Counted from the stretch's first letter, positions 9,648-19,417 are shown. The stretch: 64,000 nt of DNA from Hungatella sp. UBA4396 (GCA_002389905.1 DGRE01000024.1:87820-151819), one strand, 5' to 3'. The notes: generated by a model from the letters alone, not told the origin. A program made the numbers and translations.

Positions 9648-9684
9648 AAGGTGTTGCAGCAGGTCTTTTCCGCTGTAACACCTT
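9648..9684 (-). terminator. Intrinsic terminator/attenuator between clpX and lon
   Basis: Arms 9648-9660 and 9672-9684 pair with one mismatch (AAGGTGTT-CAGC against GCTG-AACACCTT). Read on the minus strand, the stem is followed by TTTTT. It probably limits readthrough from clpX into lon. Confidence 0.65.
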
Positions 9685-9702
9685 CCTGACTCATGCAGGG
9701 AT

Positions 9703-11007
9703 CTATGCGATCTCGCCTGTTTTATCTTTTCTCCGTTTTGGAGCCAGCGGCTTTCTGGGAACTGTCATATCCCTGTAAACCAGCTCCGGTTCGCCTTTCT
9801 GATCCACAACTTCTTTGGTAATCGTACAGATTCCAATGCTGCTGTCAGACGGGATTTCATACATCATATCCATCATGACGCTTTCCATAATGGAACGCAG
9901 TCCTCTGGCTCCGGTTTTCCGCTCCACTGCCAGTTCTGCAATCCGTTCCACTGCTTCCCTGGTCAGTTCCAGCTTTACGTCATCCAGCTCAAACAGCTTT
10001 TGATACTGCTTGATCAGGGCATTTTTCGGCTCTGTCAGAATTCTCACCAGGGCTTCCCTGTCCAAAAGCTCCAGGGATACGGTAACCGGCACACGGCCGA
10101 TAAACTCCGGTATGAGTCCGAACTTTACCAGATCCTGAGGCAGGGTCTTCTTCAAAAGACCGTCAATATCTGTCCTGTTCTTATCAACTATTTCCGCATT
10201 GAAGCCGATGGAGCCTGCGCTCAAACGGCGTTCAATGATTTTTTCCAATCCGTCAAAGGCTCCTCCGCAGATAAACAGAATGTTGGTGGTATTGATCTGC
10301 AAAAGCTCCTGGTGAGGATGCTTTCTTCCTCCCTGAGGCGGAACGCTTGCAACGGTTCCCTCCAGAATCTTTAAAAGGGCCTGCTGTACGCCCTCACCGG
10401 AAACATCTCTGGTGATGGACACATTCTCTGACTTCTTTGTGATCTTATCGATCTCATCAATATAAATAATTCCATATTCTGCTCTGGCAATGTCATAATC
10501 AGCGGCCTGAATCAGCTTTAAAAGGATATTTTCCACATCCTCACCTACATAGCCGGCCTCTGTCAGGGCAGTTGCATCTGCAATGGCAAAGGGAACATTT
10601 AACACCTTCGCCAGGGTCTGAGCAAGATAGGTTTTGCCGGAACCGGTAGGTCCTAACATGAGAATATTGCTCTTTTGCACATCCACATCCAGCTTCTTCC
10701 TAGAAGTGATTCTCTTGTAATGGTTATAGACTGCGACAGACAGTACTTTTTTTGCTCCATCCTGACCAATGACATAGTCATCCAGAAACTCCTTGATTTC
10801 CTTAGGCTTCATCAGATTGATTTCACCGAAATCGGGAGACTGGGCCTCCTCCTGATCATCGAATTCTTCCTCTAATATCTCTGCACACAAGTCGATGCAT
10901 TCATCACAAATATAGACATTATTGGAACCGGCAATCAGTTTCTTTACCTGGTCCTGGGACTTTCCGCAAAAAGAACACCTGATCTTGTCATCTGTTCTAA
11001 TCGGCAT
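9703..11007 (-). CDS. clpX: ATP-dependent Clp protease ATP-binding subunit ClpX
   Basis: A 434-residue AAA+ unfoldase that feeds substrates into ClpP. The N-terminal zinc-binding domain has four cysteines (C11, C14, C34, C37). The AAA+ module shows Walker A GPTGSGKT (about 118-125), Walker B IIYIDEIDK, the pore loop GYVGEDVE, and an IGF loop (SIGFNAE) for docking on ClpP. GAGGTG precedes the ATG. It lies downstream of clpP, separated by three copies of a hairpin repeat. Confidence 0.97.
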   Translation of the reverse strand: MPIRTDDKIRCSFCGKSQDQVKKLIAGSNNVYICDECIDLCAEILEEEFDDQEEAQSPDFGEINLMKPKEIKEFLDDYVIGQDGAKKVLSVAVYNHYKRITSRKKLDVDVQKSNILMLGPTGSGKTYLAQTLAKVLNVPFAIADATALTEAGYVGEDVENILLKLIQAADYDIARAEYGIIYIDEIDKITKKSENVSITRDVSGEGVQQALLKILEGTVASVPPQGGRKHPHQELLQINTTNILFICGGAFDGLEKIIERRLSAGSIGFNAEIVDKNRTDIDGLLKKTLPQDLVKFGLIPEFIGRVPVTVSLELLDREALVRILTEPKNALIKQYQKLFELDDVKLELTREAVERIAELAVERKTGARGLRSIMESVMMDMMYEIPSDSSIGICTITKEVVDQKGEPELVYRDMTVPRKPLAPKRRKDKTGEIA

Positions 11008-11025
11008 ATATACACCTCATGCTTT

Positions 11026-11160
11026 CCTTATAAATCGCCCATGCACTTTGGGCATGATGGGATACCCGTAGGGTGATTCCTTATAAATCGCCCATGCACT
11101 TTGGGCATAAAGGGATACCCGTAGGGTGATTCCTTATAAATCGCCCGTGCACTTTGGGCA
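11026..11160. repeat. Tandem two-hairpin intergenic repeats (2.5 copies, 53-bp period)
   Basis: Two full units (11026-11078, 11079-11131) and a partial third (11132-11160) repeat nearly identically. Each unit contains two dyads: GCCCA...TGGGC and ACCC-GTA-GGGT. The same family recurs at 22541-22644 and 31601-31653. The copies here fill the clpP-clpX gap and may act on mRNA stability or partial termination (inference). Confidence 0.85.
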
Positions 11161-11168
11161 AGCATCAT

Positions 11169-11762
11169 TTACGCTTCTTTGTTATGGCTGTAGATAATAT
11201 CATCAATCAGGCCATATGCTTTTGCTTCTTCGGCGTTCATATAATTGTCGCGCTCTGTATCCCGCTCAATCACTTCATAAGGCTGCCCTGTATTAGCGGA
11301 CAGAATCTCATTTAAACGCTTTTTAATCTTTAAAATGTTTTCAGCTACAATCCGGATCTCCGTAGCCTGGCCTCTGGCACCGCCGGAGGGCTGATGAATC
11401 ATGACTTCTGCATTTGGAAGAGCAAATCTCTTTCCTTTTGCTCCGCCTGCCAGTAAAAAGGCTCCCATGCTGGCTGCCATACCCATACAAACGGTGGAAA
11501 CATCACATTTAATATAATTCATGGTATCGTAAATCGCCATACCTGCAGTGACGGAACCTCCCGGGCTGTTAATGTAGAGGTTAATATCCTTATTGGGATC
11601 TTCCGCCTCTAAAAACAGCAGCTGTGCCACAACAAGGCTTGCGGATACATCAGACACTTCTTCGCCCAGGAATATGATACGTTCTTTTAAAAGGCGGGAA
11701 TAAATATCGTAAGAGCGCTCGCCCTTACTGGTTGATTCTATGACATAAGGTACTAAACTCAT
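11169..11762 (-). CDS. clpP: ATP-dependent Clp protease proteolytic subunit ClpP
   Basis: A 197-residue serine peptidase forming the 14-mer proteolytic chamber used with ClpX. The catalytic serine is in MGMAASMGA (about residue 98), the histidine in MIHQPSGG (about 123), and the aspartate lies in the ERDTERD segment (about 172). The N-terminus MSLVPYVIESTSKGERSYD is typical, and AGGAGG stands just before the ATG. An imperfect hairpin lies between tig and clpP (about 11797-11838). The tig-clpP-clpX order is the conserved one. Confidence 0.97.
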   Translation of the reverse strand: MSLVPYVIESTSKGERSYDIYSRLLKERIIFLGEEVSDVSASLVVAQLLFLEAEDPNKDINLYINSPGGSVTAGMAIYDTMNYIKCDVSTVCMGMAASMGAFLLAGGAKGKRFALPNAEVMIHQPSGGARGQATEIRIVAENILKIKKRLNEILSANTGQPYEVIERDTERDNYMNAEEAKAYGLIDDIIYSHNKEA

Positions 11763-11843
11763 TTGTCTTCCTCCTGTCTGTTACTTCTCTTCATAGCCGA
11801 ATAGACTCCCGACAAAACGTCAGGAATCTATCGGCCGGATTAC

Positions 11844-13130
11844 TTAAACTAATTTTGCTTCTGCAACCAGGAAATCAACTGCTTCCTGAACTGCCAAATC
11901 TTCCTTCATCTGCTCAAGGCCGGCTTCACCCATGAATTCCTTCACCTGTGAAACTTCCATTCTGTAAGCCTCTGCCATGCTGGCAATCTCTTTCTCAACT
12001 GCTTCATCAGAAGCGGTTAAGCCCTCTGTCTTAGCAACAGCCTCCAGTACCAGTCTGGTCTGGATTCTCTTAAGTGCCTGAGGCTTCATCTGCTCTCTTA
12101 AGACTTCGATGGTCATACCGGTAAACTTCATATACTGGTCAAGAGACAGGCCCTGGCTCTCCATTCTTCTTGCATAGTCATTAACCATGTTATTCAACTG
12201 GCTTTCGATCATTGCCTCCGGAATTTCCATGGAAGCATTTTCAATCACCTTTTCCACTACACGGTCTTCGTTCTCAGTAGCTGCTGCCTTCTCTTTTCTG
12301 GAAGCAACCTTTTCCCTGATGTCATTTTTGTATTCTTCCAGGGTTTCAAACTCAGAAACTTCGCTTGCAAACTCATCGTTTAACTCAGGAAGCTCTTTTT
12401 TCTTAATTTCTTTAACAGTTACCTTGAATAAAGCAGGCTTTCCTGCCAGTTCTGTAGCATGGTATTCATTTGGGAAGGTCACGTTTACTTCGCATGCCTC
12501 TCCGATGTTCTTGCCAATCAACTGATCTTCAAAAGTATCGATGAAGGAGTGGGTGCCAATGGTAAGAGGATAATCCTCGCCCTTGCCGCCTTCAAATGGC
12601 TTTCCGTCTACAAAACCTTCAAAGTCAATGACTGTCTGGTCGCCGTCTTCCACTGCTCTGTCCTCTACGGTGATCAGTCTGGAATTTTGCTCCTGAACTC
12701 TCTTTAACTCTGCATCAATATCTTCATCGGTCACATCAGCAGATGCTCTGGTTACTTCAATCCCCTTGTACTCACCCAGAGTTACATCCGGCTTCACTGC
12801 AACAGTTGCAGTATAGATCAGGGTTTTTCCCTTCTCAACCTGTACGATATCAATTTCAGGTCTGGATACGATCTCCAGTCCGCTTTCCTCTGCTGCATTG
12901 CCATATGTTGCATCAAGAGCTTCGTTTATTGCATCTTCGTATAAAACGCCTGCTCCATACATCTTTTCAATCATGGCCTGAGGAGCTTTTCCTTTTCTGA
13001 ATCCAGGAATGTTGAATCTGCCCTTATTCTTATTATAAGCTGCAGTAAGAGCCTTATCAAACTCTTCAGCTGATACCTCTACGGTTAACTTTGCCATGTT
13101 TTTTTCTAATTTTTCTACTTGTAAACTCAT
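11844..13130 (-). CDS. tig: Trigger factor, ribosome-associated chaperone/prolyl isomerase
   Basis: I choose the ATG at 13130 (MSLQVEKLEKN, 428 residues) because AAGGAGGA sits 8-10 bp upstream and the length fits the family. The longer frame to 13190 would add 20 untypical residues. Domains in order are the N-terminal ribosome-binding domain with the signature GFRKGKAP (about 43-50), the FKBP-type PPIase domain (about 160-245), and the helical C-terminal chaperone arms. It works co-translationally at the exit tunnel, and it begins the tig-clpP-clpX-lon-engB group. Confidence 0.96.
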   Translation of the reverse strand: MSLQVEKLEKNMAKLTVEVSAEEFDKALTAAYNKNKGRFNIPGFRKGKAPQAMIEKMYGAGVLYEDAINEALDATYGNAAEESGLEIVSRPEIDIVQVEKGKTLIYTATVAVKPDVTLGEYKGIEVTRASADVTDEDIDAELKRVQEQNSRLITVEDRAVEDGDQTVIDFEGFVDGKPFEGGKGEDYPLTIGTHSFIDTFEDQLIGKNIGEACEVNVTFPNEYHATELAGKPALFKVTVKEIKKKELPELNDEFASEVSEFETLEEYKNDIREKVASRKEKAAATENEDRVVEKVIENASMEIPEAMIESQLNNMVNDYARRMESQGLSLDQYMKFTGMTIEVLREQMKPQALKRIQTRLVLEAVAKTEGLTASDEAVEKEIASMAEAYRMEVSQVKEFMGEAGLEQMKEDLAVQEAVDFLVAEAKLV

Positions 13131-13196
13131 TAATGGGTTCCTCCTTGAGATATATGTGAACCGCCATACCGTGAGGGCGTTACACTTCAATTTAGC

Positions 13197-13225
13197 ATTA
13201 TAACATACTCGTCCTGTAAATTCCA
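13197..13225 (-). promoter_or_regulatory. Extended -10 promoter of tig
   Basis: On the minus strand TGTTATAAT gives a perfect TATAAT (13197-13202) with an extended TG element. A weak -35 (TGGAAT, 13220-13225) lies 17 bp away. It stands about 65 bp upstream of the tig start. Confidence 0.55.
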
Positions 13226-13243
13226 GTACTATTTATGATAAAA

Positions 13244-16213
13244 TCAGGTTTTTCCTGAAAACTCCTGCATCTTCTTTGAGATGTAAGGATCAAGAGGACG
13301 AATTTCCATCTGGGGCCGGGCGATATAATACCCCTGAAACAGGGAAATGCCCCAATCCATGAGAAATTTCAGCTCCTCCGCAGTCTCCACCCCTTCTGCC
13401 AGAACCTGTATGTGATTCCGCTCAGCAAAGTCCAGAAGGCTTTTTAAGATGATCTGACGGTTCTGGTCCTTGTGCACTTCTCTCACAATGCTCATGTCCA
13501 CCTTTACAATGTCCGGCTTCATGCGCAGAAGAATAGCCTCGCTGTTATATCCGGTCCCAAAATCGTCTACAGCGGTCTGGGCCGTCCAGCGCTTTGCCAT
13601 GTCCAGCTTACGTGTCATAAAGTCCTTGCTGGCAGGCTCACTCTCTGTCATTTCAATGACAACCCGGTTAAGCATATCTCCGTACTGCGCCTCCAGCTTC
13701 AGCCAGTCCTCCTCTTCCAGGCAGACACTGGCAATGGAATTAATAAACAGCTTCTCTTCCTTTCCCAGATGTCCCGCTTCCATTTCTGCCGCCGCCGCTT
13801 TCATTCCGGAAAACCAGGTGACCACCTCCATCTGAGGAAGCTTCGCCTGGGTCCTGGCCAGATTTAAGACTTCATCCACACCCTTTATATTGGTAAATTC
13901 CGGCCTCATCAAAAGCTCATAGCCGTAAATTGCACCTTCTCTTGTGGCAATGGGCTGGAAGGCAAAGCGGACCTCCCCCGTATCCAGCATATGATTAAAT
14001 TCTTCACTGCCGGCCAGCATATAGGAATTGCGGATGTATTCATTATAATTAAATTCCTTGACCATTCCCTTGACGCTGTGCTTTACCATATACATGGCAA
14101 AGTCCGCATAGCTGAATAAGGCATCAAAGGAATCTGCATCCTCCGGATACCATGACAGCCCTCCGGATACACGGATAGGGAACTGATATCCGCCCTCCAC
14201 CTCCAGCTTGGCCTTCCGGACCTTGTTCATAAAGGCTTCTACCCGCCCTCTGATCTCTTCCTTATCCGCACCTCCCAGAAAGGCAACAAATTCATCACCC
14301 GAGTACCGGGATACAATAGCTCCGTATTTTATCAGACGCTTCATGCAGCTTGCAAAGAGAACCAGATACCGGTCCCCCTCATCGTGGCCGTAGGTATCAT
14401 TGATAAACTTTAAATTATCCAGATCCCACATAATGACTGCGGCAACCGGGTCCTTCTGAAGGTCCATAGCCTCCCTTACCTGCTCCCGGAATGCCCTCCG
14501 GTTGTAAAGATCTGTTAAAAGGTCGAAGTTGCGCTCCCGCTCCAGCTTTTCCTTTTCTTCAATATCTGCCGTCACATCCGAACAGACTCCAAGCATCATT
14601 CCTGTTTCGGACTCATCCAGGATAAATTCCACCCACCGTTTTCCTTCCGTCCCCCCCAGACACCTGACAATACGGTTCCCTCTCATCTTGATTCCGGAAA
14701 ATGTCCCTGCCATACTGGCTTCAAATTCCCGTATACTCAAGTAGCAGTAAGGTTCCTGCATCTCTCCCCAGCCCAGCAGTTCAAAGAGGGAGCGGCTGCA
14801 AAAAACCTTATCGCTCTCGTCATCGTACTCAAAAACCCCAATCAAAACATTGGCATGCTCCAGAATACTGGATATCTTGGAAGAAGCCCGTTCCACTTCC
14901 CGGTTCAGCTGTTCAATGGTTTCCGTCAATTCGTCGATTTCACTGATATGCACCCGTTTCAGTGTCAGTCCCCGGTTTACAGACTTTCTCCTAAGCTGCA
15001 TGGACAGTCCCAAAATGGGTTCCGTCACAATTCTTCCCAGAACATAGGTTCCCAGCATACTGAGAAGAAGAGGAAACAAAATAGAGCTGAAAAGCATACG
15101 CCGAATGCCATGATAAAAAGACAGCAGATCCTTCTGGCGGGCAACACCTGCCAGCACCCATTCCTCTTCCTCAAAAGGGCTGTTGCTGCCATATATATCA
15201 AAGGTTTTTATGCTGGCATACCACTTGGTTCCGTCAGGGGATTCCAGCTGGCTGATGTCTTCGCCGCTATAATCCTTGTAATGAATCTCCTGATTTTCGT
15301 TAAAATACTGATTATATAAGTATCCTGAGCTGACAACGGGAACAATGGTATTGGTCCCTTTCTTTCTCAGTCCCAGAATCCAGCATTCCTCAAAGCCGGA
15401 TTGGGACTGGTCCTTTTCCAGAAGCCCCTTCATCTGGCTTAAGGTCATTTCCAGACCGCATACACCTGCCACAGTTCCGTCACTGAGAATGACCGGAATG
15501 GAATAAGTGATCACCGGCATGTCCTTGGGACTTAACCGGAAAGCAGGGCTTAAATAAGCAAATTTGATGGCATCTGACTGCCTGGCCTGATTTTCAACCG
15601 CAAGATTATAAGGCTTATGGTAAAAAGAAGCAAACTCCTCCGTCTCCTCAAATCCCAGTTCCCAAAAGGAGTCCAGGGGAATCCCGTACTTTTCTGCAAC
15701 AGAAGGAAGTCCCCGTTCCATGAGGAGCGAGGAATTATCCTTCAAATACCCTTCGGAGTTGGAATTCCGTACATAAAAGCCGGCCCGCATTCCCTCCGGG
15801 CTGTTTTGGGCTGCAGGACCGTTTAAAATCAAAAAGACTCCCGTCGCATTGTTTAAATGAAGCACGTCTATGGATTTTTCCATCGTTCTTTCCACAATTT
15901 TCCGGTTCAGTTCATAATCCTGAAAAATATCCTTGGGCTTTCTGCCGTTCCTTTCCAGAATCTGCTGAATTTCAGTAGCCATGAAATCAGGACTATTCAG
16001 CATAATCCCCCAATTGTAAACAGTTTCCTTTTCTAATCCCAGTTTTCTGTTTTCCGTGTTTTCATTTAATATGTGGATTTCATTATTCTTTAACTTGATG
16101 GAAACTCCGCCAAACAGAACCATTCCCAATATTACCGCTGCCTGTAAAACCAGAAGAAACAGCAGCGGTCCCAGCAGACGATTTCGGATGGATTCACTTC
16201 TCTTATTTTTCAT
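13244..16213 (-). CDS. Membrane sensor GGDEF/EAL protein (c-di-GMP turnover)
   Basis: A 989-residue membrane protein. A signal-anchor segment (about 13-37) and a second membrane helix (about 370-395, LLLSMLGTYVLG) enclose a large external dCache-like sensor. A short HAMP-like stretch, a PAS-like domain (about 450-545), a GGDEF domain and an EAL domain follow in the cytosol. The cyclase motif reads SGDEF, a permitted active variant. The EAL motif reads ELL with its glutamate kept, and IEMTESE and DDFGTGYNS are intact, so both synthesis and hydrolysis of c-di-GMP look possible. GGAGAG precedes the ATG, which lies 3 bp after the binding-protein gene. It is the last gene of an operon with two solute-binding proteins and a DJ-1 protein. 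Confidence 0.9.
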   Translation of the reverse strand: MKNKRSESIRNRLLGPLLFLLVLQAAVILGMVLFGGVSIKLKNNEIHILNENTENRKLGLEKETVYNWGIMLNSPDFMATEIQQILERNGRKPKDIFQDYELNRKIVERTMEKSIDVLHLNNATGVFLILNGPAAQNSPEGMRAGFYVRNSNSEGYLKDNSSLLMERGLPSVAEKYGIPLDSFWELGFEETEEFASFYHKPYNLAVENQARQSDAIKFAYLSPAFRLSPKDMPVITYSIPVILSDGTVAGVCGLEMTLSQMKGLLEKDQSQSGFEECWILGLRKKGTNTIVPVVSSGYLYNQYFNENQEIHYKDYSGEDISQLESPDGTKWYASIKTFDIYGSNSPFEEEEWVLAGVARQKDLLSFYHGIRRMLFSSILFPLLLSMLGTYVLGRIVTEPILGLSMQLRRKSVNRGLTLKRVHISEIDELTETIEQLNREVERASSKISSILEHANVLIGVFEYDDESDKVFCSRSLFELLGWGEMQEPYCYLSIREFEASMAGTFSGIKMRGNRIVRCLGGTEGKRWVEFILDESETGMMLGVCSDVTADIEEKEKLERERNFDLLTDLYNRRAFREQVREAMDLQKDPVAAVIMWDLDNLKFINDTYGHDEGDRYLVLFASCMKRLIKYGAIVSRYSGDEFVAFLGGADKEEIRGRVEAFMNKVRKAKLEVEGGYQFPIRVSGGLSWYPEDADSFDALFSYADFAMYMVKHSVKGMVKEFNYNEYIRNSYMLAGSEEFNHMLDTGEVRFAFQPIATREGAIYGYELLMRPEFTNIKGVDEVLNLARTQAKLPQMEVVTWFSGMKAAAAEMEAGHLGKEEKLFINSIASVCLEEEDWLKLEAQYGDMLNRVVIEMTESEPASKDFMTRKLDMAKRWTAQTAVDDFGTGYNSEAILLRMKPDIVKVDMSIVREVHKDQNRQIILKSLLDFAERNHIQVLAEGVETAEELKFLMDWGISLFQGYYIARPQMEIRPLDPYISKKMQEFSGKT

Positions 16214-16216
16214 AAA

Positions 16217-17662
16217 TTACTCTCCGATAATCTCCTCAAGCTGCTGCTTCGTAGTCTCATACCAAACATTAAAGTTTTCATCCGTCACAAAATCCGCCAC
16301 AGCTTCCTCCCGGGAAACGCCCTGGCTGATCAGTGTCCGTACCTTTTCATAATCCTCCCTGGCTTTTGAGGACATGGATGAGGAGAGAATGCCTCTGGCT
16401 TTATCACCGCCCTGAAAGGGCTTTGCAGTATAGAGCCGGTAACGGTTTACCGTGTCCAATCCAATCACAAGGTTCTGGGCAGCAGGGCTGCCTTCTCCTG
16501 ACTTCTCTAAAAAAGGAGTTAAGACCTCCTCCGCCGCAGACATCTTTTTCACCGGAAGGTAGCCGGAGCCTATGGCAAAGTCTAAGTTATTCTCTACACT
16601 GGTGAGAGACTTTAAAAAGCTGACTGCCGCAGACTCCCGCCTTTCGTCTGACTTCACCACCATCATGCCGGCCCCCTGCTGAACTGCAATGGGAGCCGTT
16701 CCTTCAAAATTGGGAAGGTGGTAAAGCTTGTTCTCTATGGCATAGTTGGTTCCATCCTCTAAGGTAACAGAGGTGGGAAAATAAGCGATTCCAGTGGTGG
16801 AACCCACTACTGCAGCCAATTTTCCTGTTTTCACATCATCACTTCGAAACTTTCCATAAGCTCCGAAATATCCGTTGATATAGGGAACGTAATAATTATC
16901 CCACAGCTTTCTCATGGCTTCCTTATTAAAATCCAGAACCACCGTCCCATTCTCAGCCTTGAAAATCTCATGGCCCAGCTGCAGGCTGCCGATAATCATA
17001 TAATTGGCAAAGGCGTCCCTTCCAAAGAATGCCTTCCCATCCTCCTGCGCTTCTGTCAGACTGTCCGTCCATTTGTAGTAGGCCTCCGATACACGGGTAA
17101 TGCCCTCCCAGGTGGAAAAGGCTTCCTCTGTTTCTCCTGTGGCCTCTGCAAACTTGTCCCAGTCTGTTTTATTAATGGCGAGGATTTCCGTTGACTTGGC
17201 AATGGGAAATACCTTTAAGCCGCTGCCGCTGTCAAACCTTCCCTCTTCTATGTAGGCGGACACATATTCCTCCAGCTCTTTTTCCGTCAAATACTTGCTT
17301 AAGTCTGCTGCCAGTCCCATCTGGTCCACTTCATACACCTTATCCACATAAGCGGAAAATATATCAGGCAGAGGCTCTGCCCCCACTTTCTTTTCAATGC
17401 TGTCGCTGACGGCTGCACTCAGTTCATCAATGCTCCCTTTATTAAATGCTTTGACGACGACATTATTTTTCCTGCCTTCATTCTCATTAAACGCCTGAAC
17501 CAGGCTGTCAAACCCCTCTTTCTGGACACCGTTGTAATAATGCCAGACCGTAATGGTCACCGGGTCATTTCCTGATCCTTTATCTGTATTCTTTTTATCA
17601 CATCCTGAAAACAGTGTAAGGGAAGCTGCCGCCAGAACCGGTAATATCCATCTCATTTTCAT
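16217..17662 (-). CDS. Extracellular solute-binding lipoprotein (family 1)
   Basis: The start is placed at the ATG at 17662 (MKMRWILP) because GGGGAG lies 8 bp upstream; the frame from 17731 would overlap the DJ-1 gene. The 481-residue product has a signal helix and lipobox FSGC, then a family 1 binding fold (VTITVWHYYNG, IFSAYVDKVYEVDQMGLAADL), as in maltodextrin or glycerol-phosphate binding proteins. No permease or ATPase gene is linked. Its only neighbour downstream, 3 bp away, is the GGDEF/EAL sensor, so it may present a ligand to that sensor rather than to a transporter (inference). Confidence 0.85.
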   Translation of the reverse strand: MKMRWILPVLAAASLTLFSGCDKKNTDKGSGNDPVTITVWHYYNGVQKEGFDSLVQAFNENEGRKNNVVVKAFNKGSIDELSAAVSDSIEKKVGAEPLPDIFSAYVDKVYEVDQMGLAADLSKYLTEKELEEYVSAYIEEGRFDSGSGLKVFPIAKSTEILAINKTDWDKFAEATGETEEAFSTWEGITRVSEAYYKWTDSLTEAQEDGKAFFGRDAFANYMIIGSLQLGHEIFKAENGTVVLDFNKEAMRKLWDNYYVPYINGYFGAYGKFRSDDVKTGKLAAVVGSTTGIAYFPTSVTLEDGTNYAIENKLYHLPNFEGTAPIAVQQGAGMMVVKSDERRESAAVSFLKSLTSVENNLDFAIGSGYLPVKKMSAAEEVLTPFLEKSGEGSPAAQNLVIGLDTVNRYRLYTAKPFQGGDKARGILSSSMSSKAREDYEKVRTLISQGVSREEAVADFVTDENFNVWYETTKQQLEEIIGE

Positions 17663-17666
17663 GCAC

Positions 17667-18239
17667 TTATCTCCCCGGCATAGCCTGATCGTACTGGATC
17701 GCCTCCTGAATCCGGACAGCAAGCTTTTCATCCTCTAAAAGTCCTAAAAGTTCAATTCCAAGGTCCAAGGCATAGCCAAGCCCTCTGGCCGTGGTCACAT
17801 TGCCGTCAGTCACAACTCCCTGACTGGTATGTTCAGCGCCCTTAAGCTCTGCCTCATAGCCGGGGTAACAGGTGGCTTTTTTTCCTTCCAGAATGCCCAG
17901 CTTTCCCAAAACGCTGGGAGCGGCACAGATTGCTGCAATCCTCTTATTCTCTGCATGGGCCTTTTTTAAGGCCAGAGCAAGGCCTTCATGGGCCCCCAGA
18001 TGCTTCGTCCCCGGCATTCCGCCCGGAAGGAAGAGAAGGTCTGCGTCATCGCAGTCCACCTCAGAAAACTCATAATCCGCCTGCAGACGGATTCCATGAG
18101 AAGTTACCACATCCTTTTTCCCGGTAACGGAAACCAGCTTTACATCCTGTCCTCCTCTTATTAACACATCCACTACTGCCAAAAGCTCCACTTCTTCTGA
18201 TCCATCTGCTACAAAACCATATACTTTTGCCATTTTCAT
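17667..18239 (-). CDS. DJ-1/PfpI family protein
   Basis: A 190-residue cytosolic protein of the class I glutamine amidotransferase-like DJ-1/ThiJ/YajL branch. The nucleophile elbow AAICAAPS places the reactive cysteine at 105, and the conserved acidic residue is in GSEEVE (15-17). The family includes glyoxalase III/deglycase and chaperone activities; which one applies cannot be read. The ATG overlaps the stop of the upstream sugar-binding gene by four bases (ATGA), so translation is coupled. It lies inside a sensory operon, which may indicate a role in carbonyl stress linked to sugar use (inference). Confidence 0.87.
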   Translation of the reverse strand: MKMAKVYGFVADGSEEVELLAVVDVLIRGGQDVKLVSVTGKKDVVTSHGIRLQADYEFSEVDCDDADLLFLPGGMPGTKHLGAHEGLALALKKAHAENKRIAAICAAPSVLGKLGILEGKKATCYPGYEAELKGAEHTSQGVVTDGNVTTARGLGYALDLGIELLGLLEDEKLAVRIQEAIQYDQAMPGR

Positions 18240-19276
18240 TCTTCCCCTTCCAAATTTTGAAATGTACTGACTCCGGTGATCTTGATATAATCCACCAGAT
18301 ATGCTGTGTCAACTTCTTCGCCGCCAAGCATTTTTATTAAAATATCAGAGGCGGTCCGTGCCTGTCCCTCGTGATCATTTAAAACGGTACCAGTCATTTT
18401 TCCTTCTTTAATATATCCTACCGTGTCCCTCAGTCCGTCTATCCCCACTAAAAGGATATCCTTTCCCGGCACACGGCCTGCTTCTTCTGCCGCCTTTAAG
18501 GCTCCGTTTGCCATGGCATCGTTGTTGCTGATAATGACCTCCAGCCTGCTGCCATAGGTATCAAGAGCAGTTTTAGCAAGCTTTTTCCCTTTTTCCTGAT
18601 CCCATTGTCCGCTTCCGGAAAAAAGCTCCTCCGCTTCCATTCCTCCTGCCTCTAATGCCCTGATGGAATATTCTGTCCGGAAACGGCTGTCTTCATTTTC
18701 TTCTTCTCCCTTAAGCATGGCATAGGAAACAGTTCCGTCTCCATTTAAATCTCCCTTTTTCGGTGTTTCCAAAAGCAGCTCTCCCTGGTAAGTGCCTGCC
18801 TGTCTGGAATCCGTTCCCACGCTTGACACAGCCATCTTATGTTCCTTCCAGCGGCTCTTCTCCTCTTCTCCAGGCTCCCTGTTGATGAAAACAAGGGGAA
18901 TTCCAGCCTGGACGGCACTGTCAGCCAAATGGCCTGCTGCCTGTACATCCACTGGATTTACGATGATTCCATCACACCCTTCCGCAATAAACTGCTCCAT
19001 CTGACGGTTTTGTTCTTCCTGGTCCCCGCCTGCATTGCGCATAACCACCTCAGCCTGATAGGCTTCCTCCAGATACTGCTTCAGTTCCAGACGGTAGAGC
19101 CTCATAAATTCATCGTCATACCGGTAGATGCTCACTCCGATCTTAGGGCCTCTTTTTTCGGTTTCCTGGGTCTGCAGACTTTCCGTTTCTCCCTGATAGG
19201 GAGTACAGCCCCAAACCAGGCAGACAATTCCCACAATGAGAAAGCCTGCGGCAATCCATTTATTTAACTGTTTCAT
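18236..19276 (-). CDS. Galactose/MglB-type sugar-binding lipoprotein
   Basis: The start is placed at 19276 (MKQLNKWIAAG) because AGGAG lies 10 bp upstream; longer frames have no ribosome-binding site. The 346-residue product has a lipobox VWGC and a type I periplasmic-binding fold of the MglB class: IGVSIYRYDDEFMRLYR, EGCDGIIVNPVD, FINREPG, ISNNDAMANGAL, GIDGLRDT. It is a clear paralogue of the MglB genes at 22713 and 24007. It heads the operon with the DJ-1, family 1 binding-protein and GGDEF/EAL genes, not with a transporter, which points to sensing. Confidence 0.87.
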   Translation of the reverse strand: MKQLNKWIAAGFLIVGIVCLVWGCTPYQGETESLQTQETEKRGPKIGVSIYRYDDEFMRLYRLELKQYLEEAYQAEVVMRNAGGDQEEQNRQMEQFIAEGCDGIIVNPVDVQAAGHLADSAVQAGIPLVFINREPGEEEKSRWKEHKMAVSSVGTDSRQAGTYQGELLLETPKKGDLNGDGTVSYAMLKGEEENEDSRFRTEYSIRALEAGGMEAEELFSGSGQWDQEKGKKLAKTALDTYGSRLEVIISNNDAMANGALKAAEEAGRVPGKDILLVGIDGLRDTVGYIKEGKMTGTVLNDHEGQARTASDILIKMLGGEEVDTAYLVDYIKITGVSTFQNLEGEE

Positions 19277-19417
19277 AACTCCTATTCTCCTGCATGTTAC
19301 TGTAGTTTCCATCTTACCACGTTTTTCAGCTTTTTTCCACCATCTTCTATTTTTTACGTTCCTGTGGTATACTAAGGACATTTAACAGCAATTGACAGAA
19401 AACAGGAGGACTTATCC

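Noticed and set aside
11026..11160. CRISPR array at the tandem repeats
   Set aside because: The repeated unit is continuous with no variable spacers, and each unit contains two palindromes; it is a REP-like tandem.
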